Assembly: GCA_051893555.1 (NCBI GenBank)
Contig: JBJFHL010000089.1
Coordinates: 1 to 24,276, forward strand
DNA: 24,276 bases
DNA from: RGIG7179 sp051893555
GTDB taxonomy: Bacteria > Bacillota > Clostridia > Peptostreptococcales > Anaerovoracaceae
Direction of reading: 5' to 3'
Part shown: positions 1 to 7,029 of the stretch, one piece after another
Layout: each line of letters starts with the position of its first letter
Position numbering within the stretch: the stretch's first letter is position 1
Position numbers and translations under genes: made by a program
Notes under the pieces: model-generated
Told to the model about the DNA's origin: nothing
The model's database searches: none
What the model saw: the letters and a program-made list of their open reading frames with translations, nothing else

Positions 1-53
1 AGCTAATCTCTATTTTATTTCTTCTAAAAACTCCACAACTATTTTACACTATC

Positions 54-120
54 AATCGACAGATTTCGTCAGGTTTCGACCTGTTTCGATTTTTTTCGAC
101 GAGATTCAACAGCTTTCGAC
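54..120. repeat. Seven 10-bp phased TTTCGAC-type repeats
   Basis: Seven copies of a TTTCGAC-like heptamer recur exactly every 10 bp, at 54-60, 64-70, 74-80, 84-90, 94-100, 104-110 and 114-120. Four are TTTCGAC or differ by one base at the end; 54-60 and 104-110 are degenerate. On the minus strand the unit reads GTCGAAA, and the copies at 114-121 and 64-71 fit the known Spo0A box TGNCGAA. The array lies just downstream of spoIIP and would precede whatever gene follows leftwards. A binding array on one DNA face is inference; a simple minisatellite is the alternative. Confidence 0.7.
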
Positions 121-142
121 ACCCTTTTTTTATGTATTTTTT

Positions 143-1087
143 TCAGTACCCCGCCTTCATTGCCCGGGCCAGGATTTTGCCCCAGATACGGGCGGTGTTG
201 CGCACGTCGGTGATGTCATTGCGGTTATTTCCGAATTCCACCAGCAGGTACCGATCGGCCAGACTCTGGTTATACGGATAGCCCCGCTCCAGCACGGTAC
301 CGGTGAAGCCGCTGTGGTGATCGGCAGCGATATCGTTCATCGCCGATATAAGTTTCAGGTTGGCCTTGTAGTTTGGAACGGTGGTGCTGACCACATACAT
401 GTACCTGGCGCAGGTTTTGCCGCCCACGGACAGGGTGGCCCCCGGCGCGTCGGAGGCGATGGCGTCCCGATGGAGATCGATGACACAGCGGATGGTCGGG
501 TACTGTTCCAGAAGTTTCTTCACAGTCTCGGCGGACCGGCTGTAGGAGCTGCTGTAGGACGGGTTGTCATGGAGGGTCTGGTCGTGGACCACGGAAATGC
601 CCTCTTCCTCCAGGCTTTTGGCCAGCACCTCGCCCACGTCCCGGACGGAGTTTTCTTTCTTTTTCGAGTGGTAGTTGCCCTGGTCGGACGGCAGATAGGT
701 TTCCGTTGCATGGGTGTGCAAAATCAGCACGGCCGGCTCATCGCCGAAGACCACGGGTTCCGGTGTATCGTCGTTTTGCGATACGACAGTTTTCGACACG
801 TCAGACTGCCCGTCTGGGGAACCGTTTGCGCCCTCTTTTGCTGCCCCTCCGGCTGACCGATCCGTCCCCGTTCCATCCCCGGGGGTTTCGTTATCTCTGG
901 AATCGGCCAGTTCCGCCACGGCACCCGGATAGACCGAACTGATGCAAAGCACCCCGAAATCCGTGGCCGAAAGAGAAAAATCCCGGGCGGATAGATTTTG
1001 CGCCGAAAGATCGGGCAGAAACGCCGTAAACAGCAGCGTGCTGGCAGCATACACCGCCAGCAGACCGCGCAGAAAATTTTTCTTCAT
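143..1087 (-). CDS. spoIIP: Stage II sporulation protein P (SpoIIP)
   Basis: SpoIIP is the peptidoglycan amidase/endopeptidase that works with SpoIID and SpoIIM to thin septal cell wall during forespore engulfment. The 314-residue product has an N-terminal membrane anchor at about residues 5-25, a low-complexity Gly/Asp/Ser linker at about 60-115, and the amidase domain after that. Family motifs are visible: HTHATETY at 124-131, SYSRS near 181-185 and IDLHRDA near 203-209, which carry the predicted zinc ligands His and Glu. The start is supported by GGGAGG nine bases upstream. It follows gpr with a 62-bp gap on the same strand, the usual Firmicutes order. No hairpin terminator was seen after its stop, only the phased repeats. 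Confidence 0.97.
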   Translation of the reverse strand: MKKNFLRGLLAVYAASTLLFTAFLPDLSAQNLSARDFSLSATDFGVLCISSVYPGAVAELADSRDNETPGDGTGTDRSAGGAAKEGANGSPDGQSDVSKTVVSQNDDTPEPVVFGDEPAVLILHTHATETYLPSDQGNYHSKKKENSVRDVGEVLAKSLEEEGISVVHDQTLHDNPSYSSSYSRSAETVKKLLEQYPTIRCVIDLHRDAIASDAPGATLSVGGKTCARYMYVVSTTVPNYKANLKLISAMNDIAADHHSGFTGTVLERGYPYNQSLADRYLLVEFGNNRNDITDVRNTARIWGKILARAMKAGY

Positions 1088-1149
1088 ATATATTAGCCTC
1101 CCGGTTCTTCCAGATGCAGATTCGCAGGGCGCTTTCGCAGCGTCCCGCT

Positions 1150-2034
1150 TTAAGAGTATATGCCGGGGTGCAGGGTAATATTAATGGCATCGGCGATGAT
1201 CTGGGAAAAGTCCTGGATGATCTGGTCGATGTCGGTGGAGGTGACGATCATGTCCAGATCCCGGCCGGAAAGGTACCGCTCCACTTCCTTTTCGTTCCAT
1301 GGGGCGATGCCTTCGGCGGCGTCCAGGATCAAAGTCCGGGAATCGATGACGGTAGGTACGCCGATGGAAATGACACGGCAGCCCAGGGTGTTTTCGGAAA
1401 TTTCTTTTCGACGGTTGCCCATGCCGGCCCCGGGGGAGATGCCGGTGTCGCAGACCTGTATGGTGGTGCTGATGCGGCGGATGTCTTTGGCGGCCAGGGA
1501 GTCGATGATGATTACCACCTCGGGCTGCACCAGCTGAACCACTTTTTCGATGACTTCGGCGGTCTCCATGCCGGTGACGCCGGTGACGGAGGGGTTGAAG
1601 CCGCTGACGTTGCCCATCTCCCAGTCCCCGTCGCAGTCGTAGATTCTGAACAGGTGGCTGGTGATCTTGACTTTATCCACCGTGTGGGGTCCCAGGCTGT
1701 CAGGGGTCACTTTTTCGTTTCCCAGGCCTACCACCAGTGCTTTCAAATAGTAATGAAAGGGGATCAGCTCTTTCAGTTCGGCGGCCAGAGCATGGGAGGC
1801 GCGGTCGGCGATTTTGTCTTTCTGCTCCAGAATGCCCTTCACTTCCACGGTGATGTAGGTGCCCCTGGGTTTGCCGAAGGCCCGCTCCCCTTCCTCGTCT
1901 TCGATGGTGATGGCGGTGACGCTGATGTCTTCGTCCAGCTGGCGGGACTTCCGCGTAAATCCGGTAAGTTTCTCCTTTTTTTCGAGGATTTCCTGGGTTT
2001 CCACGGCCAGGTCGGTTCTGTAATTCATCTGCAT
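1150..2034 (-). CDS. gpr: Spore germination protease (GPR endopeptidase)
   Basis: GPR is made as a zymogen in the forespore and degrades small acid-soluble spore proteins at germination to release amino acids. The 294-residue protein begins with a very short pro-region followed by RTDLAVE at residues 6-12, matching the site where the family is autoprocessed. Conserved blocks include LVVGLGNEKVTPDSLGPHTV at about 100-119 and GAGMGNRRKEISENTLG further on, typical of peptidase family A25. The ATG at 2034 is preceded by AAGGAG at a rather long spacing (about 12 bases); the ATG two codons later is possible. It is slightly shorter than the Bacillus enzymes (about 370 residues). Gene order with spoIIP downstream and rpsT divergent is conserved in Firmicutes. 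Forespore sigma-G control is expected from the family, but I could not identify a convincing promoter. Confidence 0.97.
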   Translation of the reverse strand: MQMNYRTDLAVETQEILEKKEKLTGFTRKSRQLDEDISVTAITIEDEEGERAFGKPRGTYITVEVKGILEQKDKIADRASHALAAELKELIPFHYYLKALVVGLGNEKVTPDSLGPHTVDKVKITSHLFRIYDCDGDWEMGNVSGFNPSVTGVTGMETAEVIEKVVQLVQPEVVIIIDSLAAKDIRRISTTIQVCDTGISPGAGMGNRRKEISENTLGCRVISIGVPTVIDSRTLILDAAEGIAPWNEKEVERYLSGRDLDMIVTSTDIDQIIQDFSQIIADAINITLHPGIYS

Positions 2035-2108
2035 GGTTCTTTCATGCTCCTTTCTCAGCTCTTTTTCAGAGTTTTTTCATATTTTCGGGGATATTTTCTT
2101 ATTTTTCC

Positions 2109-2137
2109 TTGCAATTTCAAGGTTATTCATATATAAT
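2109..2137 (+). promoter_or_regulatory. Sigma-A promoter of rpsT
   Basis: A -35 box TTGCAA (2109-2114) is separated by exactly 17 bp from a consensus -10 TATAAT (2132-2137), pointing towards rpsT. Transcription would start near 2144 and give a leader of about 70 nucleotides. Confidence 0.8.
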
Positions 2138-2153
2138 TTATGTTGCGAATTTA

Positions 2154-2179
2154 TGTCCCGAAGTCGCCACCGAGGGACA
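2154..2179 (+). other. Leader hairpin upstream of rpsT
   Basis: TGTCCC (2154-2159) pairs perfectly with GGGACA (2174-2179) around a 14-base loop, inside the predicted rpsT 5' leader. Ribosomal protein genes are often autoregulated by leader RNA, so a role in S20 feedback is conceivable; this is inference from position only. Confidence 0.4.
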
Positions 2180-2212
2180 GGCTAAAAATTATAATAGTGG
2201 GGTGAATAACAA

Positions 2213-2485
2213 ATGGCAAACATTAAATCCGCAAAGAAAAGAATCAGAGTAATTGACAAGAAGACTGCAAGAAACAGAAGAATCAAGTCTCATCTGAAGG
2301 CTGTTCTGAAGAACTTCGACGCTGCACTGGCAGAAGGCAACTTCGAGCTGGCAGAAGAAAAGTTAAGACTTGCAGAAAAGAAGCTGAAGCAGGCTGCTGC
2401 GAAAAAGACAATTTCCAAGAACGCTGCTTCCAGAAAGACTTCCAGATTAACGAAAAGATTCAACGCAGCGAAGGCTGCAAAATAA
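2213..2485 (+). CDS. rpsT: 30S ribosomal protein S20
   Basis: S20 binds 16S rRNA early in assembly of the small subunit. The 90-residue product has the family's typical start MANIKSAKKR, a very high lysine/arginine/alanine content, and the conserved helical-bundle segments with RNRRIKSHLK at about 21-30 and a KTISKNAASRKTSRL-type C-terminal block. Length matches the family. The ATG follows a GGGGTG ribosome binding site. Codon use is strikingly AAG/GCT/GAC-restricted compared with neighbours, as expected for a highly expressed ribosomal gene. It is transcribed alone, divergently from gpr, with a clear promoter upstream and a rho-independent terminator downstream. Confidence 0.99.
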   Translation: MANIKSAKKRIRVIDKKTARNRRIKSHLKAVLKNFDAALAEGNFELAEEKLRLAEKKLKQAAAKKTISKNAASRKTSRLTKRFNAAKAAK

Positions 2486-2536
2486 GTCTCACCCGTCCCC
2501 ACCCGTGCATAAGTTAAATGCACAGCATGAGCAATC

Positions 2537-2571
2537 AAAAAAACCATGGATGTGTCTCCCATGGTTTTTTT
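2537..2571 (+). terminator. Rho-independent terminator after rpsT
   Basis: A perfect stem pairs AAAAAAACCATGG (2537-2549) with CCATGGTTTTTTT (2559-2571) around a 9-base loop, followed by further T-rich sequence. Being A-tailed on the other side it could work in both directions. Two GTGCAT/ATGCAC inverted pairs (2505-2510 with 2518-2523, and 2586-2591 with 2608-2613) flank it. Confidence 0.9.
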
Positions 2572-2719
2572 CTTTTTTTGAAATCGTGCATGAAATGTAC
2601 GAAAACTATGCACGGAGGACTACACAGCATGCCCATTTTGTGCTATAATTCTCCATTATATGTATATGCTTTTATGTATAATGAACGATATACTGAAAAT
2701 CACATAGGAGAATGGAGAA

Positions 2720-4165
2720 ATGTGTGCTTTAAGTTACAGAATCAGAAAACGGATGAAGCAAGAGTCAGACGATCTGTTTCAGAAAGGCGTCGAATACGGA
2801 AAGCTGGAGGATCTTTCCTACGCCCTGGATACCGACCAGGATCTGACTGCAGAGCAGAAAGCCGAAGTGGATGCTTTCTGGGGAAAGTACAAGTTTGTGG
2901 CGGACATGGGATATAACGCATGGAAGACCTATTACAACCGGAGCGGTATCTGGGATCCCAGATATGTTCCGTACTACTTCCTGAAGAAGTTTATCCGGCC
3001 TTCCACGGCGCCGGAGAACTATATCTTCGCCTTTCAGAACAAAGCCTATCTGCCGAAGCTGCTGGCCAATGCAAAACAGCCTATGACCATCGTACGGCGG
3101 GTGGAAGGGATTTACTACAATACCCGGTTTGAAAAAATCACCCAGGACGAGGCGCTGGATCTGGCGCTGGCCCGGCTGCAGGAACGGGAGATCGTGGTGA
3201 AGCCAAGCGGTCTGGCCGGCGGCAAGGGCGTGGAATTTTTCCGCGAAGCGACCCGTGAGGAGCTGGCAGAGGTCTTTGAAAACAAAGGCGACCTGTTCGT
3301 GGTCCAGGATGCGATCCACCAGCACCCGGAAATGGCCAGACTGAACGACAGCACGGTGAATACGGTGCGTCTGACCACACTGATGCTGGACGGAAAGTTC
3401 ATTCCGCTGGCAGCGCTGGTAAAGGTCGGCTCCCCGAAGGTCAGAGTGGATAACTACAAGCACGGCGGCTGCCTCATCGGTGTGAATCTGGACGGCACGG
3501 CCTTCCCGTGGGCACTGAATGTAAAGCGGGAGCGGGTGACGGTACTTCCGTCCGGTGTGGACCTGGCGGCCGGCGATTTCAAGGTGGTTCCATGTTTTGA
3601 CAGCGTGCTGAAAACCGCGGAAAAAGCCCATTATGATATTCCGATCATGAAGCTGATCTCCTGGGACATTGCCATCGATGACGAGGGCGAGGCCGAGATC
3701 ATCGAAGCCAACTTCGGCGGCGATGTGCGGATGCACCAGGTGCTCACCGGTCCGATCTTCGGCGATCTGACGGAAGAAGTGCTGGACGCCTACTGCCTGA
3801 AGGACGGCTTCTCGAAGGATGGGCTGACAAAGGACTATGATTATCAGGAATTTTACGATCATGTGGTGATCACCAGATACCTGGGCCGTGAGAAAGAAGT
3901 TACCGTTCCGCCGCGCATTGCAGGAAAACCGGTGGAAGGCATTGCAGCCAGTGCATTTGAATATAATGAGAGGGTGGAGAAAATTCAGCTGCCGAAAAAG
4001 ATCCGTTTCATCGGCAAGCATGCATTTTTCGGATGCACGAACCTGACGGAGATCAAATTCTTCAAGAAAAACATGGAAGTCGTCGATCCGACCAGCGTAA
4101 ACCGCTGTCCGAATTTGCCGGCGCAGAATAAGAAAAGGCTCCGGCACGCCGGAAGCCCGAAATAA
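2720..4165 (+). CDS. ATP-grasp protein fused to BspA-type leucine-rich repeat
   Basis: The 481-residue product has an ATP-grasp domain at about residues 60-360 resembling the sugar-transfer-associated ATP-grasp family. Visible blocks are VVKPSGLAGGKGVEFF (159-174, nucleotide-binding loop), the segment with HP, LND and NTVRLTT (202-220), and EIIEANFGGD (326-335) with acidic and Asn residues that would bind metal. A short C-terminal part (about 383-460), with repeats like IAASAFEYNERVEKIQLP and IGKHAFFGCTNLTEIKF, is a BspA-type (LRR_5) leucine-rich repeat. Such ATP-grasp enzymes form amide or ester bonds using ATP and often sit in polysaccharide gene sets; the substrate here is unknown. No signal peptide is seen, so it is probably cytoplasmic. 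Start chosen for AGGAG upstream. Two TATAAT boxes (2644-2649, 2677-2682) lie upstream without good -35 partners. The permease follows after 15 bp. Confidence 0.85.
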   Translation: MCALSYRIRKRMKQESDDLFQKGVEYGKLEDLSYALDTDQDLTAEQKAEVDAFWGKYKFVADMGYNAWKTYYNRSGIWDPRYVPYYFLKKFIRPSTAPENYIFAFQNKAYLPKLLANAKQPMTIVRRVEGIYYNTRFEKITQDEALDLALARLQEREIVVKPSGLAGGKGVEFFREATREELAEVFENKGDLFVVQDAIHQHPEMARLNDSTVNTVRLTTLMLDGKFIPLAALVKVGSPKVRVDNYKHGGCLIGVNLDGTAFPWALNVKRERVTVLPSGVDLAAGDFKVVPCFDSVLKTAEKAHYDIPIMKLISWDIAIDDEGEAEIIEANFGGDVRMHQVLTGPIFGDLTEEVLDAYCLKDGFSKDGLTKDYDYQEFYDHVVITRYLGREKEVTVPPRIAGKPVEGIAASAFEYNERVEKIQLPKKIRFIGKHAFFGCTNLTEIKFFKKNMEVVDPTSVNRCPNLPAQNKKRLRHAGSPK

Positions 4166-4180
4166 ATACGGGAGGCCTTT

Positions 4181-5548
4181 ATGTCAAAAGAACTGACCCT
4201 CGAACGAAAGCTGAATCCGCTGAATGTCTGGTCTCTTGCACTGGGCAGTATCATCGGCTGGGGCGCTTTCGTCATGCCCGGCACCACCTTCCTTCCGAAG
4301 GCCGGTACGCTGGGGACGCTGATCGGCATGTCCATCGCGGCGCTGATCATGATCACCATCGCTCTGAACTACGGATACATGATTCAGAAGTATCCCATCG
4401 CCGGTGGTGAATACACCTTTACCGAAAAAACCTTCGGACGGAAGCACGCCTATCTCTGCGGCTGGTTTCTGGGGCTTTCCTATCTGGCCATCGTGCCGCT
4501 GAATGCAACAGCGCTGGGTCTGGTGAGCCGGAAGCTGCTGGGCGGCCTGCTGGAGTTCGGCTATCTTTATTCGGTGGCCGGCTGGGATATCTACATCGGA
4601 GAGATTCTGCTGGCATCCTTTGCGCTGATTCTGTTCGCATTTCTTTCCATTCGCGGCATCAGCGTGGCCGGTTGGCTGCAAACCGTCATGGCACTGTCCC
4701 TGGCCGCATCGGTGATCATTCTGGGAATCGCCGCCCTCTGCAGTCCCCATACCCAGGCTGCCAATCTGGCACCGGCTTATCCGCAGGGCAGTTCCTCCTT
4801 CGCTTCGGTGGCTGCCATCGTGGCCGTGGCACCGTGGGCCTTCGTCGGGTTTGACTCCATCCCCCAGGCTGCGGAGGAATTTAATTTTTCTACGAAAAAA
4901 GTGAACTTCATCATGATTTTCGCCATCCTGTTCGGCGGTGCGGTCTATGTGATCCTGAATCTGATCACGGCGTCCGTCATGCCGTGGGAAAGTCTGCTGG
5001 AACAGAATTATGACTGGCCGACCGGTGAAGCGGTGGAGCTGATCATGGGCAAGCCGGGTCTGATTTTCCTGGGGATCGCACTGATCTGTGCGGTGCTGTC
5101 GGGAATCATCGGTTTCTACATGGCCACCAGTCGTCTGCTGTATTCCATGGCCCGGGAAAACGCACTGCCGGCCTGGTTCGGCAAAATCGACGAGAAGCAC
5201 AAAACGCCGAAGAATGCCATCCTGTTTGTCATGGTGATCTCCCTGACGGCACCATGGTTCGGCCGGGAAGTGCTGGGCTGGGTGGTGGATATGTCCTCCA
5301 TCGGGGCTGCTATCGGTTACGGCTACACCTGTCTGTCTTCCTTCCGTACCCTGCAGGCCAACCCGCAGGATCACAAACCGGTGCTGAAGGTCCTGTCTCT
5401 GGTGGGTGCCTTCTTCGCGGTGGTCTTCGTCGGACTGCTGCTGATTCCGGGCATGCCGTCCTATCTGGCACCGGAATCCCGGATCTGTCTGCTGATCTGG
5501 TGCGTACTGGGCATCATCTTCTATCTGAAGACCAATCGGAAAAAATAA
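4181..5548 (+). CDS. APC-family amino acid permease
   Basis: This 455-residue integral membrane protein belongs to the amino acid-polyamine-organocation superfamily. The diagnostic first-helix motif GSIIGWGAFVMPGT lies at residues 22-35, and the sixth-helix-like segment APWAFVGFDSIPQAAEEF at about 217-234 is also typical. About twelve hydrophobic segments are spread along the whole length, and length matches the family. It would move an amino acid or related amine across the cytoplasmic membrane; substrate cannot be read. The ATG has GGGAGG five bases upstream and starts 15 bp after the ATP-grasp gene, so the two are probably cotranscribed, suggesting that the imported amino acid could be an acceptor substrate for the ATP-grasp ligase (inference). 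A terminator follows. Confidence 0.93.
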   Translation: MSKELTLERKLNPLNVWSLALGSIIGWGAFVMPGTTFLPKAGTLGTLIGMSIAALIMITIALNYGYMIQKYPIAGGEYTFTEKTFGRKHAYLCGWFLGLSYLAIVPLNATALGLVSRKLLGGLLEFGYLYSVAGWDIYIGEILLASFALILFAFLSIRGISVAGWLQTVMALSLAASVIILGIAALCSPHTQAANLAPAYPQGSSSFASVAAIVAVAPWAFVGFDSIPQAAEEFNFSTKKVNFIMIFAILFGGAVYVILNLITASVMPWESLLEQNYDWPTGEAVELIMGKPGLIFLGIALICAVLSGIIGFYMATSRLLYSMARENALPAWFGKIDEKHKTPKNAILFVMVISLTAPWFGREVLGWVVDMSSIGAAIGYGYTCLSSFRTLQANPQDHKPVLKVLSLVGAFFAVVFVGLLLIPGMPSYLAPESRICLLIWCVLGIIFYLKTNRKK

Positions 5549-5553
5549 TCGAC

Positions 5554-5614
5554 AAAAAAGGCTTTTAGGGGCTGTCGCATTAACGGTTTTCACCGTTAGG
5601 GCGGCGGCCTTTTT
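5554..5614 (+). terminator. Terminator after the permease gene
   Basis: AAAAAAGGC (5554-5562) can pair with GCCTTTTT (5607-5614), enclosing an inner perfect hairpin TAACGGT/ACCGTTA (5581-5598, TTTC loop). The right arm ends in a run of five T. This fits a branched rho-independent terminator for the plus-strand pair. Confidence 0.7.
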
Positions 5615-5717
5615 CACACCAGCTAAGATTCTATGTTGAATGTTTTTTCTAAATCGGCCAATTGATTCAACGCCCCCTCAAAATCCACTCTCCCGACGTT
5701 CATTTTTTCCCCTCTAT

Positions 5718-5889
5718 GTTGTATCGTTTTTAATTTTTCACTGTTTCATACAACGGATTGTGAAGAAATCTCAATTTACGTTGTATGAAACCTCGCTTTT
5801 TTAAATTTCATACAACATTTTCCCTGAAATCACCAGTTATTTCGGAGAGATGTTGTATATTTTGAGCAGAAATAAGAATCCATACAACG
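5718..5889. repeat. Six alternating GTTGTATG / CATACAAC motifs
   Basis: Motif copies strictly alternate in orientation: GTTGTATCG (5718-5726), TTTCATACAACG (5744-5755), CGTTGTATGAAA (5779-5790), TTTCATACAAC (5806-5816), GTTGTATA (5852-5859) and CATACAACG (5881-5889). The second and third are perfect 12-base inverted copies, and the third and fourth form an 11-bp stem with a 15-base loop. Start-to-start spacing is roughly 26-46 bp. Function is unknown; options are a REP-like palindromic element, a structured RNA, or a protein-binding array. Confidence 0.75.
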
Positions 5890-5906
5890 TTTCGATTCAT
5901 ATTCTT

Positions 5907-6695
5907 CTATTCCATATCCGTATCTTCCGGCAGGGCGTTCTTGGACCAGCCCAGGTCGGCCAGGATGTTCTGTCCGTTGATGGCACTGGCTTCATCCGAT
6001 GCCAGGAAAGCTACCACGGAGGCGATCTCCTCCACTTCGATGAACCGCTTGTCCGGAATCACCTGGAAGTTCTTATCCATTTTAATGGTCCCGTTTTCAA
6101 CCCCCTGCTTCACCAGGTCGGTTGCCACATAGCCGGGTCCTACGGCATTGACCCGAATCCCGAAGCGGGCCAGTTCCACCCCCAGAGTACCCGCCATCCC
6201 CGCGGTTGCGGATTTTGAGACGTTGTACAGGGAGCGCTTGGAGTGGTAAATGACCGAATTGGCGGAAGAAATCATGACGATGCTTCCCTTTCCCTGCTGC
6301 TTCATGTACCTGGCGGCGGTCCGGGCGCAGAGGTAGTAGCCGCGGATGTCCAGATCGAAGACCTTGTCGATCTCCTCGATGGTATAGTCGGTTGCCCAGT
6401 TGTGGATGGTAATGCCGGCGTTGCAGACCAGAATGTCGATGCTTCCGAATGTTTTATTGGCAAAATCCATCATCGCTTCGATCTCGTCGCTCGATCGCAG
6501 GTCCACGGCGTAACCTTCTGCCTGGATCCCATATGTTTTCGTCAGCTCGTCGGCAGCAACCTTCGCCTCCTCGCCCAGGATGTCGGCTACCAGCACATTG
6601 ACCCCTTCCTGCGCAAACCGCTCTGCGATGCCTCTGCCGATGCCTTTGGCTGCACCGGTCACCACGGCGTTTTTTCCTTTTAAGTTCTTCATCAT
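5907..6695 (-). CDS. SDR-family NAD(P)-dependent oxidoreductase
   Basis: A classical short-chain dehydrogenase/reductase of 262 residues. The cofactor motif TGAAKGIG is at 13-20, NAG at 92-94, a catalytic-type Ser at about 143-144 and the YNVSK active-site motif with Tyr157 and Lys161. Asp38 after the second strand (VLVADI) suggests NAD(H) preference, by family rule. It would oxidise a secondary alcohol or reduce a ketone; acetoacetate/3-hydroxybutyrate is an attractive substrate because the operon's cleavage enzyme makes acetoacetate, but this is inference. A Met-Met start is present; AAAGGAG lies about ten bases upstream of the first. It is the last gene of the minus-strand catabolic operon, separated from the zinc-ribbon gene by 136 bp containing a hairpin, so it may be expressed at a different level. 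Confidence 0.93.
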   Translation of the reverse strand: MMKNLKGKNAVVTGAAKGIGRGIAERFAQEGVNVLVADILGEEAKVAADELTKTYGIQAEGYAVDLRSSDEIEAMMDFANKTFGSIDILVCNAGITIHNWATDYTIEEIDKVFDLDIRGYYLCARTAARYMKQQGKGSIVMISSANSVIYHSKRSLYNVSKSATAGMAGTLGVELARFGIRVNAVGPGYVATDLVKQGVENGTIKMDKNFQVIPDKRFIEVEEIASVVAFLASDEASAINGQNILADLGWSKNALPEDTDME

Positions 6696-6730
6696 CGTCT
6701 TTCTTCTCCTTTCCGGATGGGTAGAACAAC

Positions 6731-6764
6731 AGCCCCGCCCGGTACCAGGGCACCGTTCGGGGCT
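6731..6764 (-). other. Hairpin between the zinc-ribbon and SDR genes
   Basis: AGCCCCG (6731-6737) pairs with CGGGGCT (6758-6764), with an inner CGGT/ACCG stem (6740-6743, 6752-6755). The T-run lies on the plus-strand side (about 6770-6778), so it is not a clean terminator for the minus-strand operon; it may be a processing or attenuation structure in front of the SDR gene. Confidence 0.55.
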
Positions 6765-6831
6765 ATCGCTCTTTTTTCATATGAAATGTAGGTGAGATAA
6801 GCTGGCAATTTCAGTACGGATAGAGCAGATC

Positions 6832-7020
6832 CTACTCGACTTCCGTATAGTCATAATCGTCCAGTGTCCGGGCACCGTCCTTTTCGTAGACGCCGTCCAC
6901 ATGGCAGTTCGGGCATTTGCCGAATTCCTCTCCGAACTGGGAGATTAAATCAAGCCCGTATTTGAATTTCATGCCGCACACCGGGCAATGGTAGTACATG
7001 AAACTGATTCCCCAGGTCAT
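6832..7020 (-). CDS. Small zinc-ribbon-like protein
   Basis: A 62-residue protein with two CxxC knuckles, CPVC at 12-15 and CPNC at 36-39, the layout of a rubredoxin-like or zinc-ribbon metal site, followed by an acidic tail (LDDYDYTEVE). It starts nine bases after the transporter stop codon, on the same strand, with AAGG seven bases before the ATG; an alternative start at Met8 (position 6999) has GGGGA upstream. I do not recognise a named family. Its tight coupling to the transporter and dehydrogenase genes suggests a small metal-binding accessory or electron-transfer role, which is inference. The spacing of 20 residues between the knuckles is wider than in many zinc ribbons. Confidence 0.75.
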   Translation of the reverse strand: MTWGISFMYYHCPVCGMKFKYGLDLISQFGEEFGKCPNCHVDGVYEKDGARTLDDYDYTEVE

Positions 7021-7029
7021 GGCGATACC

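Larger units (their letters stand above)
5549..5906. other. Convergent intergenic gap of 358 bp
   Basis: No protein gene was recognised between the permease and the oppositely oriented SDR gene. It contains the permease terminator at its left and the alternating palindromic motif array at 5718-5889. The right half is AT-rich. Because both flanking genes end here, promoter function is not expected unless a small RNA is encoded. Confidence 0.7.

Noticed and set aside
54..120. CRISPR array reading of the TTTCGAC repeats
   Set aside because: Repeat and spacer are far too short (10-bp period) and no cas genes are near.
2644..2682. Promoter for the ATP-grasp gene at either TATAAT
   Set aside because: Neither box has a recognisable -35 element at 16-18 bp, so I did not list one.
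2765..4147. 460-codon frame antisense to the ATP-grasp gene
   Set aside because: The plus-strand frame has clear ATP-grasp motifs; this is its shadow with no ribosome binding site.
4184..5617. 477-codon frame antisense to the permease
   Set aside because: Gln/Asp/His-rich sequence typical of reverse-complemented membrane-protein codons; no motifs.
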